Assembly: GCF_001426375.1 (NCBI RefSeq)
Contig: NZ_LMEO01000002.1
Span: 142,986-206,985, forward strand
Reading direction: 5' to 3'
Source: Paenibacillus sp. Root444D2
GTDB lineage: Bacteria > Bacillota > Bacilli > Paenibacillales > NBRC-103111
DNA length: 64,000 nucleotides
Part shown: in pieces, positions 42,361 through 50,728 of the stretch
How positions within the stretch are numbered: the stretch's first letter is position 1
Layout: every line of letters starts with the position of its first letter
Position numbers and translations under genes: made by a program
Notes under the pieces: model-generated
What the model was told of the DNA's origin: nothing
Database searches by the model: none
The model's input: only the letters and a program-made list of their open reading frames with translations

Positions 42361-43863
42361 TTATTCAGTGAACAACGCACGATCATTATGGAAAATGAGT
42401 GGGATATTCCCTGTTGTCCCATTTCGATTCTTCTTCAAAACAAGCGATATGGACTGCTGTTGATCCTCTTCTGTTTCATTAGGCTGCATAATCATGACCA
42501 CATCCGCTGAAGCTTGCACATTATCAGGCACGTTATCTTGGCCAAGCTCTAAAGCGGTAGCAGCGATAATAGGACAATTCCATTCTCTGGACCATTGTTT
42601 AAGCGTATAAGCGATAGCTGCTTGCTGCTGCTCCCAAGTTAGAGGAGTTACCCCTTTAGCTGCTGGAATACGCTGCAAATGGTCAATGAAAATCACAGGC
42701 TCTTTGCCAACAACAACCGCAATCCGTTCAATGGAAGCAGCTACTTGATCAAGCGTTGTATCCATCGTACACTCAAGCATCCAGAGCATTTTACTTATTT
42801 TCACATACTGCTTGTTAGCTTCCGCTACCTGTTCGGGGTCAACTTTGCCCCCGAGCACTTTCTGTGGTGCTATCCCAATAATCCTTGCAATGCTGCGTGC
42901 CCATAATTCGAAGTTCGTCATATCCCATGATACAAAAATGACCGGATTCTGCTGAAAAGCAAGTTCATCGGCTATTTGTTTAAGCAGCATGCTCTTGCCA
43001 ATGGAGCCTGAACCTGCGAGTAAATACAAGCCATTCCCAAAGCCGCCGAAAAGTAAATGGTCCAGCTTAGCAAAGCCAGTGCGGATACTAGCCACTTGAC
43101 CGCGGAACCGCTTCATATATTCTTCTAAATAAACGGTGCTATTTTTGATATCTGGGGCTACAGGGACGAGCCTTGTTTCATCAACGGTTTGATTCACTAG
43201 TGCAAGAAAAGTTTCAATCGGATTCTGAGCTCTAATGAACAAATCGTTAATATCTCGAATGGTTTCAGGTAAATTTATAATGTACGTCTCATTGCCCTGT
43301 TCCCTTAATAAGGCCTCTATACGAGTAGAATCCCTTCTTCCGGTCTCATCATTCCCCATGCAAATATAAACCCGTTTACCAGCAAATAATGACATATGTT
43401 GTTCTTTAAACATACCGTTATCAGGTACGCAAACAGCTGGCATTTTGGCTTGAGATAACGTTAGGACATCGAAAATCCCATTGCAAAGAACAACCTCATC
43501 CGAATCTTCAAGCGCTGAGTAATTAAATAGATACTGATCTAAACCATACAAGGGTTTATATTTCGGTTCCCTATTATCTATCGAGCGTCCGATTAAGTCG
43601 ACAATTTCGCCGTCGTAGTTCCGAATAGGAACAATAACTCTATGCTCGAAGTAATCACCTAGCTGGTTCTGATTAACATAGAATCCTATCTTGCCAATTT
43701 CAAAACCGATACGGTACTGTATAACCGTTTCTTCTGTTATCCCTCTTTTTTGTAAATAGAAATAAGCCTCCTCGCGGAGCTGTTTTTGGTAGTAGGCCAA
43801 TAACCCGTCCAAATCAACAGCAGCAAGAGTAGGCGCCAGTCGTTTGCGATCTATGCTAGTCAT
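42361..43863 (-). CDS. Chromosomal Toprim-DnaB-type helicase fusion
   Basis: This 500-residue protein joins a DnaG-like segment to a DnaB-type hexameric helicase core. Residues ~30-120 contain AYFYLQKRGITEET and FEHRVIVPIRNYDGEIVDLIGR; residues ~130-220 are Toprim-like, and ~255-500 are helicase: Walker A in AGSGSIGKSMLL, Walker B in VIFIDHLQRI, and the arginine finger in KKNRNGTTGNI. There is no zinc-binding domain. The Toprim core lacks its glutamate (LCNGIFDVL) and the first aspartate of DxD (MGNDETG). It recalls Twinkle/T7 gp4-type proteins. GGGGGAG fits the ATG at 43863. Confidence 0.82.
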   Translation of the reverse strand: MTSIDRKRLAPTLAAVDLDGLLAYYQKQLREEAYFYLQKRGITEETVIQYRIGFEIGKIGFYVNQNQLGDYFEHRVIVPIRNYDGEIVDLIGRSIDNREPKYKPLYGLDQYLFNYSALEDSDEVVLCNGIFDVLTLSQAKMPAVCVPDNGMFKEQHMSLFAGKRVYICMGNDETGRRDSTRIEALLREQGNETYIINLPETIRDINDLFIRAQNPIETFLALVNQTVDETRLVPVAPDIKNSTVYLEEYMKRFRGQVASIRTGFAKLDHLLFGGFGNGLYLLAGSGSIGKSMLLKQIADELAFQQNPVIFVSWDMTNFELWARSIARIIGIAPQKVLGGKVDPEQVAEANKQYVKISKMLWMLECTMDTTLDQVAASIERIAVVVGKEPVIFIDHLQRIPAAKGVTPLTWEQQQAAIAYTLKQWSREWNCPIIAATALELGQDNVPDNVQASADVVMIMQPNETEEDQQQSISLVLKKNRNGTTGNIPLIFHNDRALFTE

Positions 43864-43920
43864 CCAGGTCTCCCCCATTATCTCTTCTCTACGTTGATAA
43901 ATGATCACGATTAACTAACA

Positions 43921-43964
43921 AAACAAGCATCCACAAAAACGATCGTTTTTGAAAATGCTTGTTT
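43921..43964 (-). terminator. Terminator after mecA
   Basis: AAACAAGCAT/ATGCTTGTTT (with a CAAAAACGATCGTTTTTG inner arm) is followed by a modest T-rich stretch on the minus strand. Confidence 0.65.
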
Positions 43965-43993
43965 CATTCTTCATCAAAAAGTAAGGAATGGCC

Positions 43994-44599
43994 TTATTTG
44001 AAATGGCGGCAGAGAACTTTAACTGCATCATCTGCAATGATTGTCTTTCCATACTCTTCAAGCACAGCTTGTGTAACGGAAGCGGCTTCACCGAATTCGG
44101 ATAAGACAGCAATTAAAGCCTGGTATTTCGTCTCTTCGAGGTCAACAGGCTCGAGTTGTAAAATATATTTCCCTTTGTATGAATAAAGGGTACCGCCTTC
44201 CATGAGAAGGGGATTAATTACTTTGGATACACGCACTAGGTCTTCAAAATCACGGAAAGCATAGGAGACTAAATCGCTTTGTTCAAGCGTTACTTCCATT
44301 TCATACACTTCTTCAGCTTCGTGATCGTCATATGCATCTGAGTTTGCATACAAATCAAGCTTACCTCTGGTCACAATAACAACCATTCCTTGTGCCGGAA
44401 GTGCAAACACCTCAACAGCAAGCGGGCCGGACGGGTCAAATCCGAGCTCTGAATAGGCTTGATCCATCATTTCACTAAATAATTCGTGTACTTTGGGAAT
44501 TTCTCTCCACATGTCGTCCTTTTGAATACCGCGTTCAGTTAAGTCATCGAATGTTAGGAAAATCCGTATCTTATCCTGACTTAAGCGTTCTATTTTCAT
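43994..44599 (-). CDS. mecA: Adaptor protein MecA
   Basis: MecA delivers substrates such as ComK to the ClpC ATPase. The 201-residue protein begins MKIERLSQDKIRIFLTFDDL, typical for the family, and has a C-terminal ClpC-binding domain (~residues 110-200). AAGGAGG fits the ATG at 44599; the open frame extends upstream. A dispersed hairpin element sits directly before the ribosome-binding site, so translation could depend on leader folding. Confidence 0.93.
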   Translation of the reverse strand: MKIERLSQDKIRIFLTFDDLTERGIQKDDMWREIPKVHELFSEMMDQAYSELGFDPSGPLAVEVFALPAQGMVVIVTRGKLDLYANSDAYDDHEAEEVYEMEVTLEQSDLVSYAFRDFEDLVRVSKVINPLLMEGGTLYSYKGKYILQLEPVDLEETKYQALIAVLSEFGEAASVTQAVLEEYGKTIIADDAVKVLCRHFK

Positions 44600-44615
44600 G
44601 ATAGGATCCTCCTTT

Positions 44616-44650
44616 GAGCTTTCCGACAGGAAAGCTTGCATCGAAAGCAT
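44616..44650 (-). repeat. Leader hairpin element, mecA copy
   Basis: The stem AGCTTTCC/GGAAAGCT is compensatorily different from other copies; the tail reads TGCATCGAAAGCAT on the plus strand. It ends three bases from the AGGAGG. Confidence 0.85.
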
Positions 44651-44760
44651 GGTCATCTTATTAAAACAGAATATGATAAAAAAACAAAAAGGTGAACCTT
44701 TGAGAACGAAAATGGACATGCATCTTGCTTTCGTTTTCACCTATCATGTTAACATTAATT

Positions 44761-44776
44761 GCGTGCAATTGCACGC
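44761..44776. repeat. Perfect 16-bp palindrome upstream of mecA
   Basis: GCGTGCAATTGCACGC is flanked by further partial symmetry (TTGCG/CGCAA). It lies ~160 bp upstream of mecA and could be an operator or a symmetric terminator, but no T-run follows. Confidence 0.6.
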
Positions 44777-44790
44777 GCAAGTTATGTATA

Positions 44791-44835
44791 AAAAGAAAAG
44801 CACAGCCGGCGCCTTGGGTAGGCCAGACTGCGCTT
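44791..44835 (-). terminator. Terminator after the 44847 gene
   Basis: AAGCGCAG/CTGTGCTT forms a stem with TCTGGC/GCCGG inside, followed by TTTTCTTTTT on the minus strand. Confidence 0.8.
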
Positions 44836-44846
44836 AACACTTACGT

Positions 44847-45158
44847 TCATTGGATAGTCGAAGAGCTTTCTTTATTTTCACGCATGATTTCATTGACAGT
44901 TGCTTTCAAATGAGGATCTTCTTTCACAATTTTTTCAACTTGATTCAGGCCATTTGAGTTTGAAGTCGAGAAGTTTTTGGCTGCCGAATTTCCAAATGAT
45001 TTGTTCACAAACGAGTCCTTTGCTTTATCAACAACTTTACCCATCGATTCACTGGACGAGCTGAATGCTGAGAACAACATTGACTTACTCTTACGATTGA
45101 GATATATGACCGCCGCCGCACCGGCAATACCGCCGAGCAAAAATGTACCTATTTTCAT
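44847..45158 (-). CDS. Short protein with one N-terminal membrane segment
   Basis: The 103-residue product has a glycine/alanine-rich hydrophobic N-terminus (GTFLLGGIAGAAAVIYLNRK) followed by a basic, serine-rich soluble part. GGAGGG fits the ATG at 45158. The pattern resembles YtxH-type proteins, but I could not assign a family with confidence. It diverges from the deacetylase gene at 45325. Confidence 0.6.
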   Translation of the reverse strand: MKIGTFLLGGIAGAAAVIYLNRKSKSMLFSAFSSSSESMGKVVDKAKDSFVNKSFGNSAAKNFSTSNSNGLNQVEKIVKEDPHLKATVNEIMRENKESSSTIQ

Positions 45159-45324
45159 TGGGTCTCCCTCCATGTCAAGTAGTATGAATCCTTCATAGGT
45201 TGTGCGAGTTTCTAAGAGGGCATACGTTAAGACGAGAGGAAAACAAAGGAGATATGTTATCTGTGAAATGTGGTACTATAGGAAATGACCTACAAGTATA
45301 AAGACCTGAGGAGAACGAAGGATA

Positions 45325-46170
45325 ATGAACAAAAAAGCCTGTGTAATAATGATGAGTGTCATGATCTTATTAGCTGCCTGCAGTGCGAACCAAACAAAAA
45401 TAAGTCCAATCGAAACAACGAGCTCTACACCGGCGGCTGTCGCCACAATTATACCGAGTCCTGTACCTTCGGCAACACCGGTTCCAACTCCTGTCCCAGC
45501 AGTGACAACGCCTGCTCCAGAAGTTGTCAAAAAAGAATATCATATGAACAAAAATTATGATATTGTCCCAAACGATCCCAATGGAAATAAAAAGATCGTC
45601 CTTTTAACCTTTGATGACGGTCCTAAAGAACAAGCCATGAATCAGGCGTTAATCGACATTCTAAAAAAACATAATGCCAAGGCCATTTTCTTCTTGAATG
45701 GATACCGAATCAAACAAAAGCCCGAACTTGTCAAACTCATTCATGACAGTGGTAATCCCATTGGTAATCACGCTTGGGACCACGATAACATGAAAAGCAT
45801 GACAAATGAAAAGATTGACCAGCAAGTGGATGATGTCCAAAAAATAGTAAAAGAATTAACAGGCAAACCGCCTGAATTTTTCCGACCTCCATTTGGTTCG
45901 GGCAATGATTATTTGAAAGCTAAAGTGAAAGACAATAAGATGCTGTATATGACATGGTCTAACGGTTCGTTAGACTGGGATATGACCAATAAAAATAACG
46001 ATTCCGGTAAAGTGATCGAAAATGTGATGAAACAATTGCGTGGCGGTAGTAATATTTTGATGCACGAGCTGCCTTGGACAATTAAAGCCTTAGACACACT
46101 TCTTACCCAACTTGAGGAAAAAGGATATTCTTTCGTAGATCCGAATGCCATTGAGCTGGAAATGAAATGA
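45325..46170 (+). CDS. Lipoprotein polysaccharide deacetylase
   Basis: This 281-residue protein has a lipoprotein signal (LLAAC) and a long Pro/Ser/Thr linker (~residues 25-70), then a NodB domain: LLTFDDGP, HAWDHDN, RPPFGSGND and LDWDM, all matching carbohydrate esterase 4 enzymes that deacetylate peptidoglycan or chitin-like polymers. The ATG at 45325 has GGAGAACGAAGGATA upstream. It is one of few plus-strand genes and lies convergent to the CAP-domain gene. Confidence 0.93.
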   Translation: MNKKACVIMMSVMILLAACSANQTKISPIETTSSTPAAVATIIPSPVPSATPVPTPVPAVTTPAPEVVKKEYHMNKNYDIVPNDPNGNKKIVLLTFDDGPKEQAMNQALIDILKKHNAKAIFFLNGYRIKQKPELVKLIHDSGNPIGNHAWDHDNMKSMTNEKIDQQVDDVQKIVKELTGKPPEFFRPPFGSGNDYLKAKVKDNKMLYMTWSNGSLDWDMTNKNNDSGKVIENVMKQLRGGSNILMHELPWTIKALDTLLTQLEEKGYSFVDPNAIELEMK

Positions 46171-46174
46171 TTAA

Positions 46175-46225
46175 AGAGCCTTGCAGTTCTACACATCAGG
46201 TGTCGATTCTGCAAGGCTCTATTTT
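46175..46225 (+). terminator. Terminator between convergent genes
   Basis: AGAGCCTTGCAG (46175-46186) pairs with CTGCAAGGCTCT (46209-46220), followed by ATTTTATT on the plus strand and T-rich sequence on the minus strand; it can serve both genes. Confidence 0.85.
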
Positions 46226-46226
46226 A

Positions 46227-47882
46227 TTAATAATTAATATTCACTGTTCTTGTACTTTCCTCATAGGTCACTTTCGCTCCAAGAGTTTCAGCTAGCAGCC
46301 GGACAGGAATCATCGTTGTTTCATGAATGAGTTTAGCAGCTGATTCTGTCATATGCTCTACACCATTCAAACTATACGCATTTCGGTTCGTATAAAAAAT
46401 AATCGTCTTGTCTTTCTTTTTGTAAACAGCAGCTTTCTGGTTATCGTCCCATTCAACTGTTGCACCTAATGCCGCGGCTAGGTCTCTAATGTAAAGGTAT
46501 GAAGTCCCAGCTTGAATATATGGTTTTTGCTTCATTGGATAAGGAATTAAATCAAGCAGATACTTGTCCTCGTTTAATCCAAATGAAACTAAATGATTAC
46601 GGTTTAGCCCGAAATTAGCCATTTGCAGCGAGTAAGCAACAGCATCCTTATGAAGTTTAATCACACCAACACCAACCCGAGGTTCTGTGCGGAATGTCCA
46701 TTCTTTCGAATAAGGTCTTGTACTTCCATCTTCCATGATTGCTGTCAATTTGATTTTGGCTTTATAGGTTGTATCTAATTCCAACGGTTTCGAAGGCATC
46801 ACGATTACTTCCGTATCCAGATGATCATCTTTACCTGGCTCGTTCTTCAGTAGTGACACGGAGATTCCGCTCTCGTCTTTTAACTCTGCTTCATCCAAAC
46901 TTACCTTCTTTACTCCGGGACCGTTTAAGGAAGCCATGATCGGATAGCCAACCGGATATTCAGCTCCTGCATGCAGGCGTATTGGATCAGGAGTCTCATG
47001 GCCATCAAAAAGGGTTGGCACATACACATCACTATTTCCTGGAGAAACGACTAATTCTGGTGCAATCCCGTCTGAGAAACCAAATTCAATAACATGATAA
47101 TCGCCATCTCGAAACACACCGATTTCCACGAGTCCTGGCACCATGAATGGCGAACGATGATAGGGAGCATCAAAAAGACTATCTATAGCTTCAACTAAGG
47201 AAACCCGATTATAAGCTACATCCTCACTGCTTGAACGCGAGTAACCGATAAATTGTACCCGTTCTCTTAATGACTTGCCGATATATCCAGGTAATGCTGG
47301 GTCCTCATCATGCAAAGAAACAGATGTCCGAATAGGATCGATTTTATTGCTGGATAAATACTGCGCATGCTTCTGGGCCGCTGTATTCAAAGCATTACTG
47401 AATTTGACCTTTGACAGCCCCAATTTCGTCCGATAATCATTGATCGCCCGAAGACCGTCCTCCTGCTCTTTGCTCGTTTCAGACGTTAACGAAACCGCAC
47501 CTTTAATAACTGTAAATTTCCAATTAATTGAAATAGGTTGATAGCCATTAAAAGACAGCACTAAACGAGCATTATAGTTCCCAGGCAGTAAATCAGCCGT
47601 AGGACGATATACAAATTTTACGGAAACGGGATCGTAGCTAACATTTAATTCCTTATCGTTTAAATAAAAATGATAGCTTTCCGGCGTTTTTCCTTCACTA
47701 AGCTCAAGCGTTACTCCAATGTCTGGACGCAAGAGTCCAACATCGCCTTGCGGATAAGACAAACTTCCATAAGATAGAGCATAGGTTGGTTTCGCTGACC
47801 AAAAGATACTTGAAAATAATACAAATATAATAGCAATTAATTTCACATGAAACATCCATCTAGATTCGTGGTTCGTCAACAT
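46227..47882 (-). CDS. Secreted CAP-domain protein with stalk domain
   Basis: The 551-residue protein has a signal peptide, then a CAP/SCP-like domain (~residues 140-270: AINDYRTKLGLSKVKFSNAL ... AQKHAQYL, and VIEFGFSDG). The C-terminus (~450-551) is a copper-amine-oxidase N-terminal-like stalk domain (LYIRDLAAALGATVEW, SLNGVEH, MIPVRLLAETLGAKVTY) common in Paenibacillus surface proteins, often with SLH domains, which are absent. AGGAGG precedes the ATG at 47882. Function is probably at the cell surface. Confidence 0.8.
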   Translation of the reverse strand: MLTNHESRWMFHVKLIAIIFVLFSSIFWSAKPTYALSYGSLSYPQGDVGLLRPDIGVTLELSEGKTPESYHFYLNDKELNVSYDPVSVKFVYRPTADLLPGNYNARLVLSFNGYQPISINWKFTVIKGAVSLTSETSKEQEDGLRAINDYRTKLGLSKVKFSNALNTAAQKHAQYLSSNKIDPIRTSVSLHDEDPALPGYIGKSLRERVQFIGYSRSSSEDVAYNRVSLVEAIDSLFDAPYHRSPFMVPGLVEIGVFRDGDYHVIEFGFSDGIAPELVVSPGNSDVYVPTLFDGHETPDPIRLHAGAEYPVGYPIMASLNGPGVKKVSLDEAELKDESGISVSLLKNEPGKDDHLDTEVIVMPSKPLELDTTYKAKIKLTAIMEDGSTRPYSKEWTFRTEPRVGVGVIKLHKDAVAYSLQMANFGLNRNHLVSFGLNEDKYLLDLIPYPMKQKPYIQAGTSYLYIRDLAAALGATVEWDDNQKAAVYKKKDKTIIFYTNRNAYSLNGVEHMTESAAKLIHETTMIPVRLLAETLGAKVTYEESTRTVNINY

Positions 47883-47913
47883 AATCGCTGCATCCTCCTG
47901 TTAAAAAAAATGT

Positions 47914-47955
47914 GGTAAAAAATGAAAGAAACTATGAATCTATCATAGCTTCTTC
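47914..47955 (-). terminator. Terminator after the CPBP operon
   Basis: GAAGAAGCTATGA/TCATAGTTTCTTTC forms an imperfect stem (47924-47955) followed by TTTTTT on the minus strand. Confidence 0.6.
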
Positions 47956-47998
47956 ACTTCTTTCACACAACTTAGGTATATTGGTATATTTTATTCGT

Positions 47999-48202
47999 CT
48001 ACGAATAATATTTAATTCCCCAAACCGTTAAACTACCCACAAGAATAATGAATAGCCACAGTAAAGTTAGATAGAATATACGCGTCCACTTTCCTCGTTC
48101 AGAGGGATGCACAGCATTACGCGGCGGTAAATACGTATCGTCTTCCTTTACCTCTATTGGCCTCCGATCAGACCTTAAAGGTGATCTTCCCCCTACACTC
48201 AT
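47999..48202 (-). CDS. Small membrane protein coupled to the CPBP protease
   Basis: A 67-residue protein with a basic N-terminal half and one C-terminal membrane segment (YLTLLWLFIILVGSLTVWGI). It overlaps the stop of the CPBP gene as ATGA, so it is translationally coupled and likely functions with it. No family recognised. Confidence 0.7.
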   Translation of the reverse strand: MSVGGRSPLRSDRRPIEVKEDDTYLPPRNAVHPSERGKWTRIFYLTLLWLFIILVGSLTVWGIKYYS

Positions 48203-48807
48203 GTGCCCTGTTCTTCCTCCTTGCTGTATCGAAGTATGCAGCCCATTACAAAATCAATGATAAAATGAGCGATTATCGGAGTCCATAGACTCCCAGTTTG
48301 AAGGTAAATCCATCCCAGACCATAGCTTATACTGAAAACCATTCCTGTCATTAACCAATGCTGCAAATACCGAATATGGATCGCTGCAAACAAGATACTA
48401 GTCCAATAAGGCCCCCATGCATACTGAATCGCTCCTCGAAACAGCACTTCTTCACAGATTGCAACGATGAGAGAAATCAAAGCGATATGCCATACAGGGC
48501 GATTCCCGAATAACATTTGATTAATTCCGCCGTCGTCTGACACTTCCTTGGGCACCCACCTTGAAATCAAAACATCGACCCCGAGAACAAGTAGAGCAAA
48601 CAAACTTCCCCAAATGAGAATCTTCCAGCCCCCATGAATGGTAAACATCGAAAGAATCTTGTGATTGCTCTGAAAAAACAAGATGATAATACCGATAATA
48701 AGCGTAAGCAGTTGGGTTATGTAAAGATTGAGCAATAGTGTCCGGTCATTCAATTCATTCAAATCAACTTTCCCGAAGCGAATGTTCTTAAAATCAAATT
48801 TTTTCAA
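48199..48807 (-). CDS. CPBP-family intramembrane metalloprotease
   Basis: This 202-residue membrane protein has the signature EEVLFRG (~residue 118) and two downstream histidine-containing segments (FAAIHIRYLQHW and PIIAHFIIDF) that supply metal ligands in CAAX-protease/bacteriocin-processing (CPBP) enzymes. Its N-terminal ~60 residues contain two additional hydrophobic stretches. Substrate is unknown; a small coupled membrane protein follows. Confidence 0.88.
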   Translation of the reverse strand: MKKFDFKNIRFGKVDLNELNDRTLLLNLYITQLLTLIIGIIILFFQSNHKILSMFTIHGGWKILIWGSLFALLVLGVDVLISRWVPKEVSDDGGINQMLFGNRPVWHIALISLIVAICEEVLFRGAIQYAWGPYWTSILFAAIHIRYLQHWLMTGMVFSISYGLGWIYLQTGSLWTPIIAHFIIDFVMGCILRYSKEEEQGT

Positions 48808-48898
48808 GGAAGCAGCCTCATTTCCTCACATATTCCCTTTTATAGCTATTTCCCCTATACTAAGTTAAAAGAAAAAGAGAGAATAAGGAGCTTTAATT

Positions 48899-49819
48899 AT
48901 GGATAAACGTCTTACCCGCACTGATTATTTATTCGCCCTCATGTTTATCTTTATGCTTGTTTGTATACTTGGCGCCTTTTTCTATGGATTAAGAGTCGGC
49001 CAAGAGAAATCAGATCAAAAATACGATAAAATCTTACACGCCGATAAGGCTGTCGTTCCGGAAATTGGAGCCTACGACCAACAAGTACTCGTTTCATATT
49101 ACCATACCATCTTTTTGCCCTTTAGGGAATTTCAGAATAAATGGTTCGAATTGATGAGTCAAATCGAACTAGGCAACTCTACCGTCGATGCTTCTGCCGT
49201 ACTTAAGGAGTTGTACAAGCTAGCGGATGAGAAGTATAATGAGCTGCAAAGAAAGAGCATGCCAGCTTCATCACCTCTGCTTGTGCAGTCTCATCAAGGT
49301 TATCTCAAAAGCCTGAAGCTTTTTGCTGATACGTTAAAAAGTTATCAGAACAAGGCCAACGGACTTACTAGCTCACAACTGCTCGATGGCATTCAGAAGG
49401 ATGCCTACTTCCTAGAAGCGAAAACACAGGCATTGACGGCTCAGAAAAATTATTTCGATTCCATCGTTGCTTGGAACGGAACGATCGATCACGATATTGA
49501 AAATTTCGACCCAAACAATGATGCCAATTTGGATCAATGGCGTGCAATGAACATTAATGTCAAAAATCATTACATAACAGCCAAATTACTTAAAAATAAA
49601 GCTTTTGCTCCTTTTTACCCACAGGATTTGACGATACGTATTGATGAATTCATTGCCTCAGGTCAAGCTAAGAAAATGAACGTGAACGATGTCAATCAAA
49701 CGATGGATCTGCTGTTAAGTACAAATGCCGTTCGGCCTGGAGACTTTGTCAAAGGGAAATCAAAGTGGTATGCCAACGAGCTGCTTCCACAGCTTCCCTT
49801 TTTCTCAGATGTGAATTGA
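48899..49819 (+). CDS. Unknown protein with N-terminal membrane anchor
   Basis: The 306-residue product has one N-terminal membrane helix (~residues 11-32, LFALMFIFMLVCILGAFFYG) and a helical extracellular domain with no motif I can name. AAGGAG precedes the ATG. It is one of the few plus-strand genes, followed by a strong terminator. No paralog is visible in the window. Confidence 0.7.
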   Translation: MDKRLTRTDYLFALMFIFMLVCILGAFFYGLRVGQEKSDQKYDKILHADKAVVPEIGAYDQQVLVSYYHTIFLPFREFQNKWFELMSQIELGNSTVDASAVLKELYKLADEKYNELQRKSMPASSPLLVQSHQGYLKSLKLFADTLKSYQNKANGLTSSQLLDGIQKDAYFLEAKTQALTAQKNYFDSIVAWNGTIDHDIENFDPNNDANLDQWRAMNINVKNHYITAKLLKNKAFAPFYPQDLTIRIDEFIASGQAKKMNVNDVNQTMDLLLSTNAVRPGDFVKGKSKWYANELLPQLPFFSDVN

Positions 49820-49822
49820 ATC

Positions 49823-49854
49823 AAAAGCCGGGCGCAGATGCGCTCGGCTTTTCT
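49823..49854 (+). terminator. Terminator after the 48899 gene
   Basis: AAAAGCCG(G)GCGC and GCGC(T)CGGCTTTT pair around a GATG-type loop and are followed by TTTTC; it may also terminate the convergent rhodanese gene. Confidence 0.85.
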
Positions 49855-49857
49855 CAT

Positions 49858-50181
49858 TTAATCATATTGGAAACCGCGAAGCATGGCGACCGCTGCCATC
49901 CCTCCATCTACATTAATAACCCGGTCAAATCCGTTCGCAAGCAAATACTCAGCAACGCGATAGCTGCGTACACCATGTGCGCAAACGAGATAAATATCAC
50001 GATCCTCTGGCAGTTCACCTAGCCGATGAGGGAATTGCTGCATCGGAATAAGCTGTGCTTCTTCCATATGATAATACTCCCACTCCTGAAGTTCCCTTAC
50101 GTCGATAATGAGGCTATCTTTCAGTTCCTGTTGATCCAATGCTTCTAGAAATTTATTGGGATGAATACTCGTTATGTCGAT
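49858..50181 (-). CDS. Rhodanese-like sulfurtransferase, possibly with ATC start
   Basis: Rhodanese proteins carry sulfur on a catalytic cysteine. The sequence has IIDVRELQEWEYYHMEEAQ and the active-site loop CAHGVRS, both typical. The part from position 50139 alone is 93 residues but would lack the family's N-terminal strand; the frame stays open upstream to encode ITSIHPNKFLEALD, which fits the fold. No ATG, GTG or TTG exists in that part; GGAAGGAAG is spaced about seven bases before an ATC (50181), giving ~107 residues. So either a rare start codon is used or the start was mutated. Confidence 0.75.
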   Translation of the reverse strand: MDITSIHPNKFLEALDQQELKDSLIIDVRELQEWEYYHMEEAQLIPMQQFPHRLGELPEDRDIYLVCAHGVRSYRVAEYLLANGFDRVINVDGGMAAVAMLRGFQYD

Positions 50182-50374
50182 GTTGGCACTTCCTTCCTTA
50201 CTTGCTGCAAGAGCAATATCTATTTAACGAGTACAATAGCGAAAATCAGGCTAAAATACAAGTGAAATGGCATTGCTTTCTAAGCGTGCTTGCTTTAAAA
50301 TAAACGAAAAGCTTTGGAAAATCAGTCGTTCAAATAACAATTATGACTTTCATGTGAAATTGATTCGACATGTA

Positions 50375-50403
50375 TTGACACGATTTCAAACGCATGTTAA
50401 TCT
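50375..50403 (+). promoter_or_regulatory. Promoter of serA
   Basis: TTGACA (50375-50380) and TAATCT (50398-50403) are 17 bp apart; transcription would start near 50410, just before the T-box. Confidence 0.7.
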
Positions 50404-50409
50404 AATGAA

Positions 50410-50700
50410 AATTCTATATCACAGTACAGCGTTGACGGAGCCAAGCAAGTAAAGTAGCTTTCAGAGAACCGATGGTAGGTGCGAATCGGTAGCGAACATT
50501 TTGCGGAGCACTCCAGAGTTATTGCATTGAATGAAGTAGATGCAATCGGGATAGGAACACGTTATAGTTCCAGGTCGCAAGACCAATTGAGGCTTCCCGT
50601 GCGAATGGGCAGCGAACTAGGGTGGTACCACGAAAGCAATCTCTCGTCCCTTTGGCTACAGACATACGTGTCTGTACCTGAGGGTTGGGAGTTTTTTTTA
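50410..50700 (+). promoter_or_regulatory. T-box riboswitch, serine-specific (specifier AGC)
   Basis: The leader has Stem I with GGAG (50437-50440) pairing CTCC (50511-50514), the AGTA motif, the CAGAGAACCGATGG apical region, and the specifier AGC (50507-50509) followed by A, which fits tRNA-Ser(GCU). The conserved antiterminator sequence AGGGTGGTACCACG lies at 50619-50632, followed by a terminator ending in eight T at 50692-50699. Uncharged tRNA-Ser should favour antitermination and serA expression. Confidence 0.9.
50641..50699 (+). terminator. Terminator of the serA T-box
   Basis: Imperfect CTCTCGTCCCT/AGGGTTGGGAG pairing with an inner ACAGACA/TGTCTGT hairpin leads into eight T. Confidence 0.75.
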
Positions 50701-50728
50701 TGTTCATATTCTAAGGAGGGTTCGAATT

